64,000 nt of DNA from Cryphonectria parasitica EP155. Lineage: Eukaryota > Ascomycota > Sordariomycetes > Diaporthales > Cryphonectriaceae. The stretch covers positions 2,226,759-2,290,758 of the forward strand of contig NW_024468911.1 in the NCBI RefSeq assembly GCF_011745365.1, given 5' to 3'. Every line of letters starts with the position of its first letter. The stretch's first letter is position 1. A program made the position numbers and the translations under genes. The notes beneath the pieces were generated by a model that searched no databases, was not told where the DNA came from, and worked only from the letters and a program-made list of their open reading frames with translations. Shown here piece by piece: positions 10,880 to 20,801 of this stretch.

Positions 10880-12946
10880 ATGTCCAAATACATCATTATC
10901 TGCTTTGGCAATCGCAAGCGGCAGATTGCTCTGCCCCCTACATACAAGGACCTAGTCAAGGAAGCCCGCAAGCAATTTCCCAACATGAGCTCAGTCTACA
11001 GTATTGTGGTCATCTATCAGGCCATGGATGCTGGCCCCGGTACTGGCTGGGTCGAGCTCGCTGACAGCGCTTACCACAACCTGTACGAAGGCGCAGTCTT
11101 GTTCTTCAATGTACAGCACCCTATCACAAAAGAGTACATCCTCCCGCTGCCTGATGATGGATCTAACTCGACACCAAACCGCCAGGACTTCCCCACGGAG
11201 CCCACGAACCAAGGCCGCGGCTTCGCTGGCGTTACTTCCAATCATCCCATCGGCACTTGGGAGGGCAACAACGAGGTGAGACAAGGACCCCGTCCCTTGG
11301 CATTCAAAGACGATGAGTCAATCAGGTATTCGACTGTAAACCAGCCTGGCGACGGTGCCGCCTGGGGCAGTGGCTGGGGGTTCGCCTCAGAGCGCTTTCG
11401 CCGATCAGCAAAGCTGATTCCCAACCTGGAGGACTGCAAAGAAGCCGTTGGTCGTGGAATCGAAACTTCGAACCGGTACTCATACGAGCAGAGCGCTGAA
11501 TATGAGAACAAGGAGAAATTGAATGCGGCCTGGAACGGCGCTGACGATCTTGGTGCCAAACCAGTCGTGTTCAAAGTAGAGGATAGTCCTCGAGAACGCG
11601 GGACCTTCGCTTGGCAGCACCAGCACCAGGAAGCGTGTGTTTCCACGTGCACACACCCATGCGGTTGCGTCCTGTGCCAACAAAAACAGAAGGGCGACAT
11701 TGCCTCTCCTGTGCATCGAGTGGTCTGTCCCAAGACAGAACCCAGAAACGTCTCTAAGGCCACACCAATCGCTGGCGGACATACAAGATGGGGTCGTCCC
11801 GGCGAAGTCCAGGTTGAGCCACCATGGGAACAGGCCAACTCGCCGGTCTGGCCTTTTACCCATCCCGTCATTCCCACTCGCACATCACACTCGCCGACTT
11901 ACAATATTATGGCTCCCTTGATAGAGAACAACACCAACAACGCCTTTGTCTTTGGCAACGAGAAAGATGGTGGTGTCAGCGAAGGGCGTGCTGCCCATAT
12001 GAAATACCGCAACGAGTGCAGATGGGGAAGCGTAGCTGATCCCTGGGCGGACCGATCACCCAGCATTGGTAGGTCTTTTACAGATGGACGGCCAGTAGGC
12101 TGGGGAACCTATGTCAGTCATCGCATGGCTAACACTCCGGTGCAACTACCAGCGTGCTCTTGGGGCGCACAAGTCTTGGGTGATCCCGTCAACCTTGTCG
12201 CAACTCCTGATCACGCCAGTCAACCCTTGGCTGGCACCAGTCACCAAACACCCAGACCTTTTGATCGCACCATCATGTATCCTTCTCCAGGCATGCCCTC
12301 TTCAGAGAATCCGCTGCTCTGGAGCGGAGACAGCAACATTCGCAGTGTAGGTCAACTCCCTGGGTGCCATTGGGACAACGAGCGCACATCTGGCGGCGCC
12401 TCATACACACGTTTCGGCCGCCGCGCTACGAGTCCCAAGCCAGCCTCCTCACGCCTCGACCCGGCAAAGTCTACGACCGGCTCGCCGCGCAAGTCGCGGG
12501 CAAAAGCGCAGGCGGCGTCAGCTTGGGCCAGAACAACGAAGGGTGGTCTTCATATGGGCGGAAAGACAGCGGTTGATGACACTCTGAGCTCAAAACAGGC
12601 CAACCCAAACAATCAGTCGAATGCCGCCACCATGCGCCACATGGGTGCCAAAAATGCCGCATTTGATAACAACAAGAAGATTCATGGTAATGGTTGGAGC
12701 CACAGCTCTGGCAATGACGATGACAACTCCTCCTCCTTCTGGTATGCTCCTAACCAGAATATCACTCAATGTGGATGGTCAAAGGGTGTTTCAGCTGGTG
12801 TTGGGAAGGCTTCCAAGGGGAAGGCTAACAATTATGGCGAGAACCAGAAGAGGAAGGATGGAGCACACAGCATGTTGAACTCGGTCGCCAACGCCTGGGG
12901 GCCAAATACTCGGGTTACCAATACCAAGACCGACGAGTGGGAGTAA
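10880..12946 (+). CDS. Trp/Gly-repeat protein with N-terminal beta-grasp-like domain
   Basis: A single exon of 688 residues from ATG 10880, the first ATG in a frame that stays open upstream to 10567. Residues 1 to about 78 form a compact predicted domain: hydrophobic strand YIIICFG, Arg/Lys pair, then Y..L....R.QFP, another strand, and W.EL..S.YH with a final strand. The same pattern occurs at the start of the ubiquitin-like gene at 18461. The remaining 600 residues are hydrophilic and look disordered, with at least nine Trp residues next to Gly in short motifs such as AAWGSGWGF, CRWGSV, GWGTY, CSWGA and CGWSKG, and a basic patch near residue 540. I do not recognise a named family. Spaced GW/WG motifs are known as Argonaute-binding platforms, which is a possible but unproven role. 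Confidence 0.75.
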   Translation: MSKYIIICFGNRKRQIALPPTYKDLVKEARKQFPNMSSVYSIVVIYQAMDAGPGTGWVELADSAYHNLYEGAVLFFNVQHPITKEYILPLPDDGSNSTPNRQDFPTEPTNQGRGFAGVTSNHPIGTWEGNNEVRQGPRPLAFKDDESIRYSTVNQPGDGAAWGSGWGFASERFRRSAKLIPNLEDCKEAVGRGIETSNRYSYEQSAEYENKEKLNAAWNGADDLGAKPVVFKVEDSPRERGTFAWQHQHQEACVSTCTHPCGCVLCQQKQKGDIASPVHRVVCPKTEPRNVSKATPIAGGHTRWGRPGEVQVEPPWEQANSPVWPFTHPVIPTRTSHSPTYNIMAPLIENNTNNAFVFGNEKDGGVSEGRAAHMKYRNECRWGSVADPWADRSPSIGRSFTDGRPVGWGTYVSHRMANTPVQLPACSWGAQVLGDPVNLVATPDHASQPLAGTSHQTPRPFDRTIMYPSPGMPSSENPLLWSGDSNIRSVGQLPGCHWDNERTSGGASYTRFGRRATSPKPASSRLDPAKSTTGSPRKSRAKAQAASAWARTTKGGLHMGGKTAVDDTLSSKQANPNNQSNAATMRHMGAKNAAFDNNKKIHGNGWSHSSGNDDDNSSSFWYAPNQNITQCGWSKGVSAGVGKASKGKANNYGENQKRKDGAHSMLNSVANAWGPNTRVTNTKTDEWE

Positions 12947-13812
12947 ATGGTCGTTGCCCACCAACGGGCGATTTCGATGGCTGGAGTTATTTTTTCTTCT
13001 TTTCTATTGCTGGTGCAAGCTATCCACCACATTCTGGTGGGAAAGAAAAAGAGAAAAGAAAAAACATTGAGGAGCATCTATGCACCTATGTTGCTGTCGA
13101 CAGCAAGCATTACATCTGGTTCTCAAGAGATGAGAACCTAGTGCTACTCTAGTGGTACATGGGACTGTACAGTAGATTTTGCGATGCCTTTTTGCTGGTA
13201 GGTACTTGGTGTCCTTTCCTGGGGGCAATCACAGTGGTGGTGGTCATAAGATCTTGCTGATTGAGGATCATGCATGGCCAGACTTGCTCAGCCAACAGCG
13301 TTCTTTTACCAGATACAGTTAGTTTCTTGGTCTGACAAGCCAGAGAAATCAAACAAGGAAAGAAAGGAAATTGGGAGTCCATCTTTGGCAGATGCGCACA
13401 TTATGCTGGTTGTCAAGCCAGGTGCGCATTGGATGATGAGTTACAGGGCCTCTATGGGGAACATTGAGCAGAGATGGGCCTATCTGGCGTCTATGGCTTC
13501 CTTTGAGAATTCTAGTTGAGTCTGACGAGTGTGCTCGGGATCACAGAAGCTTGGGAGTGTTGATGCTTTTCTACGGATATTTACCAGAGGCATTTTCGAG
13601 CCACCAATCGCTGCTTTTCACAATATTTATAGCTTTCTTTTAAATGCTTTGAATTCGATATTTCTTGCCAAGTTGAAGCAAGCCAGGAACTATGCCAAAA
13701 TACCTGCCCAGCCTAATGGAGGAATCAGAAACCAAAATTATATCCAAACTCTGAGTAACCACTATGCATGAAAGGAACTTCACACACAGTATGCCTGGCC
13801 TTTCGCCATAAA
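12947..13812. other. Convergent intergenic region
   Basis: The region lies between the stops of the Trp/Gly-rich gene (+) and the Zn2Cys6 regulator (-). It must hold both 3' ends. I see no gene or repeat in it. Confidence 0.6.
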
Positions 13813-16602
13813 TCACATACTCCAGTTGTCCATTGGCTCCCAATTCATCCCCTGAAGCCATGCCATAAAGTCAGTGTCGTGCCCTAAACTCATAGGAGCC
13901 CCCACGCCAATTCCAGTATCAATCATTCCGTACCCCGCGAAATCCGTCATCATAGCCATAGGATTCAGCGGAGGTACGATGGCGTTCAACGACATATCGA
14001 CATCCATCTGGCCGGCCATCATACCCTGTGACTCCTCGCCGCCGTCGCCGCCGCCATGACCACCATTCGGAGGCTGCGCCTGCGTCACATCTATTCTCGA
14101 GCGTCCAGCCTCGTCACGCTGCCTCTCAGCAGCACCCTGTGGGCTCAAGATGCGGTCGAGGATCTTGGAGATGACGCGGTGGCCCTGCTCACACAGCTGA
14201 TACGACCCGTCGCTCGTGTCGACCGCCGCCAGCCTCGACGCGAACACGGCGAGGTCCTGGATCGTCTGGCTCCTCGGCAGGGCCGGGTTCTCGGGGTACT
14301 GCGGCGCCATCTCCTGTTTCAGCAGCTCGATGGCCACGATGGCCGCGCTGCGCAGGCCGTGCGCGCACAGGTACACGTTGTAGCTTGCCTGGAACCGCAT
14401 CGCGATGTCGTGCCGCCCTGTGATCTGCAGCACGTCGCGGAACACGGCCAGCGCCGCCTGTGTGAGCTTCTCGGAGCTCGCTCCCGCCTTGCGGATCAGC
14501 ACGCGCTGCAGGAGGATCTCGTTGGACAGCCGCCCTGTGCGGAGCGCGCCCCGCCGCACGGCCACCAGCGGCTTGAGGTCTGCGTCCTTGCCGCTGAAGT
14601 CGAGCGGTTCCATGAAGATCTCCCGCACCCACGGCGGCAGAGACGCCAGGTGCGCTTCGTTCTTCTCCTGGATAGTCTTGGCGCGTGCGAGCACTTCGTC
14701 GCGCGTGTACTGGCCCAGTGCGAGGTCTACAACGTCTTCGCGTCGGTGGACGTACTTCACGTAGGCTCGTATACCTTTTATTGGTTGTAGCGGAAATTGT
14801 TAGCAGCGATTCTTCGTCATAGGCGAAGGAAGGTGAGGTGGAAGATGGGCGTCAAAGCCTGAGGAAGAATGGGGGGAATTTGTAGACACGGGATCTTGGC
14901 TCACTGGTGGTATTCCGCAAGACCTCCGCCTTATTATAGCCATCGTCGTCGAGCGATGCGAGTGTGGCAGCGAGATCCGTCCCAGTCTGGACCATTTCAG
15001 GCTCGCTCAGATCAAGAGGTGGCTCGACGTTGCAGTACCGGTATGATAAACGAGGTGGACGCCCCAGACTTGTGGCGAGGCTGATCTCGCAGAAATAAGC
15101 CGCGAGGAACGTGAGCTTGCGCAGCTCGGCCATAAAGAATGGCACTTTCTTGTTGGCCTTGGTCCCCTGGTGAAGACCCAGGGCAATGACGGCGCTGTGT
15201 GCCTCGCCCGAGGCCCGGTATGTGGCGTACTGGCGGTCGCCCTTGATGACTTGGATGTTGATGGAGTAGTCCACGAGGAGCCAGACAAACATGTCGTCTA
15301 GTACCTCGCAATAACGACAAAATACCAGACACTTTTCTGAGATCTCCCTCATCATATCTATCAGGCAGACCCGGCTGACCTGGTGATCGATGAAGATCTT
15401 GTCAGACGAGGGCGTCTCGACCAAAGCGAAGGAGACGTTGGAGCAGATGAGACCCAACACCTCCCATCGCAGGTTCAGGCCACTGCCCGCACGTGCGTAC
15501 TCCATTGCCGTAGTGTTCCCATCGAACTCGATAGGGGTCAGGGTGTTCCGCCAGATCCGTTCACTCAGCTTCCGAATCTTGACGGGGTCTTGGCGTGCGA
15601 GCGTGTCGGCATGGACGAACCAGAGCTGGTGGAGCCATTCTTTCATGATTGGGGCTATGACGAGCCCCTCGGCACCTTCGGAAAGCTCGTAGTACTTGGC
15701 CATGAAGTGAGTGATCATACTTCTGTTCTTGAAAAAGGACAGGAGCGAGCAGCCTTGCGTAATCCTTGCGTTGGTGATGACAATGTTCTGCTGCTGGTCT
15801 AGTGTCTCCAGACCGGTGGGTTCTGGATCGAGGGCAACCAGTGTTTCCGTGAGAATGCTGAGATGAGAGGTTGGTCCTTCAAAGCCCGTGTTCCTGCGGG
15901 CATCAGGTGGTCTCTGGTAGTCCAGAGGAGGCGCTGAAGCTGCACGGTGAAACGGCTGGCATTGAGCATGGTTGGCATCAGGACCTGAATTAGAATGGAA
16001 GGCTGCATTTGATGGAAGTGTGATCAGGGGCGCGGGTGATATCACAGGGTCTTCGTATAACTCGACAGACTGAAGGATGGTATTCGGACTAGTTTGAGAA
16101 GAAGTCGATGTAGGAGTTAGTAATGCATCTGTTGGCGTCGGACCACGCTGTCAAGATTGTCAGAGTAATTGTCAAATTGTCAAGTAAGTGTTCTTGAACT
16201 TCTAATGCATAAAGGCGGATGAAAGATCAGATAATGCTACCATTTGGTCAGGGGGGAGGAAGTCACAAGAAACGCCAAAAGCATTGCCACCATCGCTTTT
16301 GTTTTTTTCTCTCCGTCCTGGAATCGGCGTCCAACGAAGAACAACGGACGAAGAGTGATAAGCAGGCTTACCTGTCGCGTAAGTGGATTCGGATGATAAA
16401 AACATTGATTCACTTTTTTTTTCTGGATACATCGTCCACAGGCCGGAACTCTGTGATCGCATCGGAGCTTTGACCGGCGGCATGGCTCACAAGACTGCAG
16501 CTTCCCATTACGACGATACTTCTCAGTCAATGCCGAAGTACCATTGGCGGTTTTCTGAATGCCGGCTGGCCCTGGCCCAGTATTGTTACCGCTGCGGAAC
16601 AT
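13813..16602 (-). CDS. Zn2Cys6 fungal transcription factor
   Basis: Predicted exons 16602-16372, 16147-14905 and 14774-13813 join in phase to give about 811 residues. The N-terminal binuclear zinc cluster is complete: C38-X2-C41-X6-C48-X6-C55-X2-C58-X8-C67, with the basic first loop RRSKLR. The middle part has the fungal-specific factor pattern (about residues 200-700), including LGLHQGTK and ARREDVVDLALG-like helices. The C-terminal 100 residues are Gly/Met/Pro-rich and may activate transcription. It should bind DNA as a nuclear dimer; the target is unknown. The neighbours at 17419 and beyond are not an obvious pathway. The third exon is very GC-rich, which produces long spurious frames on the other strand. 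Start and splice sites are supported by phase and by continuity of the homology region. Confidence 0.88.
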
Positions 16603-17418
16603 CGTGTACGGTTGGCTTTCTGTGATGTGGTCCTAATGCGCAGGTCAAACCAATTGGTGCGGAGTCGTACTCGAGAGCACAGCGCCCGATTTCAACTTCC
16701 AGGTGCAGCAAGCTGGCAGCAGTTCAAAGGTACATGTTTAAACCGGAGACCCCATTTGAGAGTGGTGACATGATACCGGAGTTGAAGGAGGACGTCGGGG
16801 TTCAAGCTGAACCTGGATCCATCGGCGCTCGGAATAGATTCTGCTTCACCGACATGAGTCAGCGTTTGCAAACATACAGCCCCCTTGACTATGCGTCCAG
16901 AAACGGTTATGGGCACAACTGTCAACCCAACGCCGGCAGTTCCGAGGCAGTGTGTTTGAGAACCGACCGCACCGCCCTCGGAATTCGGACTATGCTATCG
17001 CAGTACGTGGTTCTCACTAACATAGCAGTAAGACGGACAAATAGATCCTGGCTCACAGCCAATGAAGTGGGAACACTGCACGCCGTCGTCCGGCGGAGGA
17101 GAGGCTTAGCCATAATATTCCACAACAAGTCATAAATGCAACGGCAAACGTAATCTGGTGCCAGGCAGAGAAAATTGAGATCAGGCAGCAGCATACCTCA
17201 GCAGACCAAATCAGTCAGATGTGAAAGTAGTAGAAAACCATGCTCATCTCTAGTCGTCCTGTTCACGATCAAATCCTATAAGTAAGGCCTTGGTCATCAA
17301 AACTAGAACAGCCTTAGTCCATCGATCCTATTTAGCTGCTCTCATCATACATAGTGCCAGAATTCCATCGCGAGCGTTCGAAAACACCTATCCATTAATC
17401 TTCTTACCTGAAACAACC
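16603..17418. other. Divergent intergenic region
   Basis: The region separates the regulator (-) from the small gene at 17419 (+), so both promoters lie here. A plus-strand open frame at 16734-17135 has no recognisable features. Nothing else is seen. Confidence 0.55.
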
Positions 17419-17726
17419 ATGGCTTTCGGTCTTCGCAACGTCCTGTCTTCAAGCAAGTCGTCTTCGAAAAAGGAAGCACCGCGGAGTTATACGAAGCTTC
17501 AGGAGTCCAGCAGCTCGATTTTGAGTGCTGATGGCGCCGACCTCGAGGCTGCCAAGAGGAAGGCCTACGAGGCCAAGAGGGCCAAGGACGCCGAGGAATA
17601 CTTATACAAATATGGCTTCGTAAGTACTGCGTCAACAACGTGTGCTCGATCAACTCATCTATAGACGGCTATAGCTGACTTCATGCATCGTAGGGTGGTG
17701 GCGTCACGACGAACTCTCGCGTCTAG
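17419..17726 (+). CDS. Small 77-residue hypothetical protein
   Basis: Predicted exons 17419-17619 and 17694-17726. Donor GTAAGT and acceptor TAG join TATGGCTTC in phase to GGTGGTGGC, giving a C-terminus YGFGGGVTTNSRV. The N-terminal half is Ser/Lys-rich; residues about 42-62 form a charged Ala/Lys/Glu helix with alternating EAAKRKAYEAKRAKD pattern; the tail is Gly-rich. It has no membrane segment or signal peptide. Small cytosolic proteins of this style are common and conserved in ascomycetes, but I do not know a function. Clean splice sites, phase agreement and good start context (AACCATGG) support a real gene. Confidence 0.7.
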
Positions 17727-18460
17727 AAAACGGTCATCGGGGTAGTGGCGTTGGTCGGCCGGCCTGTGTACTTAATTGGTCGACGATTGCAGAATTTCAA
17801 CACCAATGGTTCCTTACTTGCTTTTGGGAAGCAGGGTGTCTATCGTTTACACCTGGAGTATGACTGGGGCGTTATGGTGTTCAGGGAAGAAAAGGCTTTG
17901 TCTTTGCAAAGGGGATTCAGATGAATGGGATTTGTATCCTTTTTTGTTTGTCATTTTGAAATCTGAAACAATTGTTAGAGATGATTTGGAAATATGCTGT
18001 ATCAGCATTCCAAAGACAGGATGCAGAATTTTTGGTTATAAAAAAAATTTCACATCTGGAGAGCTTTGCAACAAGAAACTTTTGTCATGTGACCACCCAA
18101 TCGTCTTTTGCAAGTGAAAGGGCAAGACCCATGAGGGGCTTGTGCCGCATCGTTCTTGCATCAAATGTTATGGTACGGTGCAAACACGAAGTGGCTCAGA
18201 ACTCTCCCCACCTTTGACCCTTCCTTCCTTTCCTCTATGCAGTAAATTCTGTAGGTACGAGGTCTTTCCAATCAATTTCAGCTGGGACTTTCCCCGAATC
18301 GCCAGACTCGTGAATCCTTTCCATTTACTCCCTCCAAATAAGTTGGGCGAGATCATTTCCCCATCACAGAAACTTTTTCTTTTGGTTCTTCTTCTTCTTC
18401 TTCTTCTTCTTCTTCTTCATCGTCTTCCTAAAGACTGCAGCACGTCACCTTGAATCGAAA
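17727..18460. other. Intergenic region, promoter of the ubiquitin-like gene
   Basis: No gene is seen. The right part is pyrimidine-rich and includes a CTT microsatellite just before the next start codon. Confidence 0.6.
18386..18418 (+). repeat. (CTT)n microsatellite in 5' leader
   Basis: About eleven CTT/TTC units about 45 bases upstream of ATG 18461, within a pyrimidine-rich leader. It is probably transcribed. Confidence 0.85.
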
Positions 18461-19885
18461 ATGGCAGATCTTGCAGTTGTCCTCGTCCTCGTTCACGGCG
18501 ATCAGCGCCGTCTGGTTTCGAAGCCAGAGAACTACGCACTTCTGATCGCCAATGTACGAGAGCAGTTTCCCGTCCTGGCCAACGTCAGTGATGACAACCT
18601 CTCACTCCACTTTACACCCGAGTGGACCAGTTTCGAGGTTGGCCTAGACCAATCCTCCTTCCACGCCGTTCACGATCATGCTGAGCTTCGTGTCGAGGCC
18701 AGACTCTGTGGTATGTAATCGTTCGCGATATGCTGGTGGTGTGCGTTCAGAACAAGCTGACAGTCCCCTACGTGGTACTTCCCAAGCACCCGCCACTGAG
18801 GTACCTTCATCCCTCCAACATCAAGCTACAGACAATGGTAGAGGAATTTCGGTACACATCTCCAGCGTGACTGGTTAGTCATCTCTGCCCCGTTCATCGA
18901 GTCGCGTGCTTATTTTGCGTACACAACAGGTGCGAAGTATACCATCCAGCTCCCCAGCTACAACGTCAATCTCGATTACCTCCGATCCATGATTCAAGAG
19001 CGAGAAGGCATGCCTCCAGAGATACAGCGAGTCATCTTCTCCGGCAAACAGCTGGACGGCTGCGTACCACTTTCAAACTTCGGAATCCAGAATGGATCTC
19101 AGATTTACCTGCTGCGTAGACTTGTCGGCGGCAAGCCCGCCATCTACCTACTCTCGCCCGAATACATCAAAGCAGCTTCGGTCACAGTCGAACTCTCCGA
19201 GGGCTGGGACTTTAGTGCCCTGTACCCTGTTGTATATGTCAATCAAATAGGGGGTATGAAGTACAAGTCAAAAATCACTTGGAACGTTGGCGTCGACCGA
19301 GATGGCTATATTTTCGATCAGACCGGAACAAAATACACCTATCTATACTGGGAGGCCATCAACACTGTGCCACCATACGGCCAGTTGAAGACTTCTGACT
19401 TCGAGTTCGCCCCCACGAGCCCTGCGCTCAGAGAAGAGGTGTCGGTCGTTCTAGCATTTCCAGACGTTGTCAAATACCTCGAGAGCACTCTGGATCATCT
19501 GACGCTCACCACCGCCATGCGTCAAGAGTTCATGACACACTGGATGCCACACTTCCACAAGCACCACAGCAACCACTCCGACATCGCTATTGCATTCCTT
19601 CCTCAGAAGGTTTATAACGAGGATGCCAAGCTTACTGTCAGTCCGACACCCGCGACCATCGGACGTATCTTCATGCTATTCGCAGGGGTCAAGACCGATG
19701 GGAGGTTAGCTGAATGGGATCGCTGGAAGGGCAAGAGACTCAGCGTCGCCCGGGCAATCCAGCGAGTCGACTGGGCAAAGAAGATTGGGCTTGACCGACA
19801 GGGACTGCAGGACAAGACAAAGTTCCGCGTTTTGGAGTGGGGTGGTATGGAGGTCCCTGCTGAGCAATCCTCAAAGTCCAACTAA
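18461..19885 (+). CDS. Ubiquitin-like domain protein with N-terminal beta-grasp-like domain
   Basis: Predicted exons 18461-18710, 18751-18873 and 18930-19885 give 442 residues; all three junctions keep phase, although the first intron is only 40 bases. The N-terminal domain (about residues 1-83) has the order strand, Arg pair, Y..L....R.QFP, strand, W..FEV..SSFH and strand, like the N-terminus of the 10880 gene. After a Ser/Gln/Thr linker comes a ubiquitin-like fold (about residues 110-180): a hydrophobic first strand, LRSMIQEREGMPPEIQRVIF, SGKQLDG and a final strand ending QIYLLRRL. The C-terminal half carries a conserved fungal region beginning VTVELSEGWDFSALYP. There is no terminal diglycine, so it is an integral ubiquitin-like domain and not a processed modifier. 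Partner and role are unknown. Confidence 0.85.
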
Positions 19886-20801
19886 GGGCTGCGCCTGGGT
19901 ACGCCGAGGCCTCGATCAGAACTGCGTGATGAAGGAGGAACCGCATCAAGAGTCGAAGGTAAGGTCTCCAGATCATTACAAGTTATGCAGATGCTATGTC
20001 GGCGGAGATCCCGGCTGCGTGGGAAATGTGGCGCCCCGCACAGTCGGATGGGGGGGGGGGCGGAGATCTGCAAGAGCGGCAGATATACTAGCATAAGTGG
20101 TTTCTCACGGGGTTGCTTATCTGCTTCGATTGAATGCACATCACGACTTGATCTTTGACTATCCCACTATATCAGCTGCTGCATCTCTTAAGGAAAACTC
20201 TGGGGAAAATCAGAGTATGCGCAACGTCGTGAGAATCATTTCCCGGGCGAGGCAACATTGGTCGTGTGTCGCTGTGGCAAACCCTCGAAAAAAGATAAAG
20301 ACTCTCATATGCTACACGACTATTCATACGACGCAGCTGTCCAAATGGTATGCGTCACTATGGAGTCGATCACAGTAACGGTGCTGCATAATACAAAGTA
20401 AACCCAATACTGACCTAGACCTGAATCTTTGAATACTACTCTGCTGTCATATCTCACCTTGATAAGAAGGGACGTGTGTGTTGATCACTTTCGGCAGAAT
20501 GATACACTGCAGACGCTGCAGTGGCCAGGCAGGGGGTTTATCTGTGCTGATTGTCTGCAGCGCGCATCGGGCTGTATGATCTGCGCATTTGAGATCTGTA
20601 TTTCTTGGAAAGGAAGAGGAGAAATAAGAAGAAGAAGGAGAAGAAGAAGAAGAAGAAGAAAAAACAACAACTTTCTGATCACTTCGATCGGCCTGAAGAG
20701 GAGTTTGTAACTTAATTGACCTAGGCTGCTTCGATCTAAGGTGTGGCAGTATCATCCGAGACTTCAAGCCTAGCTGCAACATACAACCGGGCAGCGCAAC
20801 C
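19886..20801. other. Intergenic region
   Basis: The region lies upstream of the urea transporter. It contains a G homopolymer near 20050 and an AAG microsatellite at about 20626-20662. No gene is seen. Confidence 0.6.
20626..20662 (+). repeat. (AAG)n microsatellite
   Basis: An interrupted run of AAG/GAG units about 140 bases upstream of the DUR3 start. Confidence 0.85.

Noticed and set aside
14056..14790. Plus-strand open frame of 244 codons
   Set aside because: It lies opposite the GC-rich third exon of the Zn2Cys6 regulator and has Arg/Asp/His-rich shadow composition.
16734..17135. Plus-strand frame of 133 codons between the regulator and the small gene
   Set aside because: It has no family resemblance and random-looking composition, and it sits in a divergent promoter region.
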